Shown one piece after another: positions 63,961-64,000 of a stretch of 64,000 nucleotides of DNA. Each line of letters opens with the position of its first letter. The first letter of the stretch is position 1. A program made the position numbers and the translations under genes. Source of the DNA: an uncultured Clostridia bacterium (GTDB taxonomy: Bacteria; Bacillota; Clostridia; TANB77; CAG-508); the NCBI GenBank assembly GCA_944389425.1, contig CALXMH010000002.1, forward strand, positions 46,665 through 110,664, in the 5' to 3' direction. The notes under the pieces were generated by a model. It ran no database searches, was not told the DNA's origin, and saw nothing but the letters and a program-made list of their open reading frames with translations.

Positions 63961-64000
63961 ATGAATTTAGAACAATTAAAAAAAGATTGCATAAAAAAAC
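63961..64000 (+). CDS. Start of a gene cut by the window end
   Basis: ATG 63961 follows GAGAGGAT. Only 13 codons (MNLEQLKKDCIKK) are visible. No product can be assigned. It has an extended -10 box upstream. Confidence 0.4.
   Translation, partial: MNLEQLKKDCIKK

Noticed and set aside
1..64000. tRNA genes that could decode CGGN
   Set aside because: I saw no tRNA-like cloverleaf or TTCGANTC block in any intergenic stretch, so the decoding tRNA must be elsewhere.

Overview
The window is a strongly AT-rich stretch from a spore-forming, Gram-positive Clostridia-like bacterium, probably an uncultured gut lineage. It carries SpoIIM, YabP, YabQ, SpoVFB, RemA, YebC, type-A RNase P RNA and VanW, CnaB and MecA_N proteins. 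TGA is used as a stop. Genes mostly run on the + strand in short operons separated by clear hairpin terminators.

Layout. 1-8715: surface polysaccharide cluster (GT4, GT2, GT32 and GT-C-like glycosyltransferases, an ABC exporter pair, DUF2304). 8836-12865: alpha-glucan phosphorylase and pyruvate kinase. 12980-19882: a FUSC-like transporter, then an operon with two related HEPN-like proteins, the first membrane-anchored. 19928-27366: D,D-carboxypeptidase, two-component system, GT2 synthase, MecA-type PBP. 27524-37709: yebC, a VanW lipoprotein, rpmE, a degenerate SecA-like gene, a U32 peptidase, rsmE, yicC, remA, rpoZ, gmk, EndoQ, spoIIM. 37850-46393: xerD, miaB, mutS, lysC, yabP, yabQ, divIC, rho. 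46402-51520: accessory island with a tracrRNA, a Cas9 homologue, a one-spacer crRNA-like element, a sulfatase-modifying-factor-like gene and a structured RNA. 51521-63961: XerC-like recombinase, LysM, spoVFB, O-antigen ligase, SOD, phosphodiester glycosidase, RluA, rnpB, gpsA, plsY, der and a deleted bile-salt-hydrolase-like gene.

Main observation: ten otherwise intact genes are interrupted by thirteen +1 frameshifts, and every one lies at an in-frame CGG codon. Skipping the C restores the reading frame each time and gives a GGN glycine codon, often an invariant family glycine. Examples are the two P-loops and the DTGG motif of Der, HLTGY of the PBP and ETGRTH of the RluA enzyme. Essential genes are included (der alone has three sites). 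CGG is otherwise absent as an arginine codon except in two genes that look recently acquired. Out-of-frame CGG trinucleotides are common and harmless. This points to a lineage in which CGG is not read as arginine and CGGN is decoded with a +1 shift as glycine, either by quadruplet decoding or by skipping of the C at an unassigned codon.

Second observation: the 1057-residue Cas9 keeps its type II-C architecture, bridge helix and C-terminal domain, but five of the six catalytic positions I could align are replaced: RuvC-II Glu to Lys517, HNH His to Tyr596, HNH Asn to Ala619, and RuvC-III His and Asp to Tyr734 and Asn737. Only Asp8 is left. It still has its own promoter, a tracrRNA with promoter and terminator, and just downstream a divergent single spacer-repeat unit with its own extended -10 box, but no cas1, cas2 or array. 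It looks like a naturally nuclease-dead, RNA-guided DNA-binding protein.
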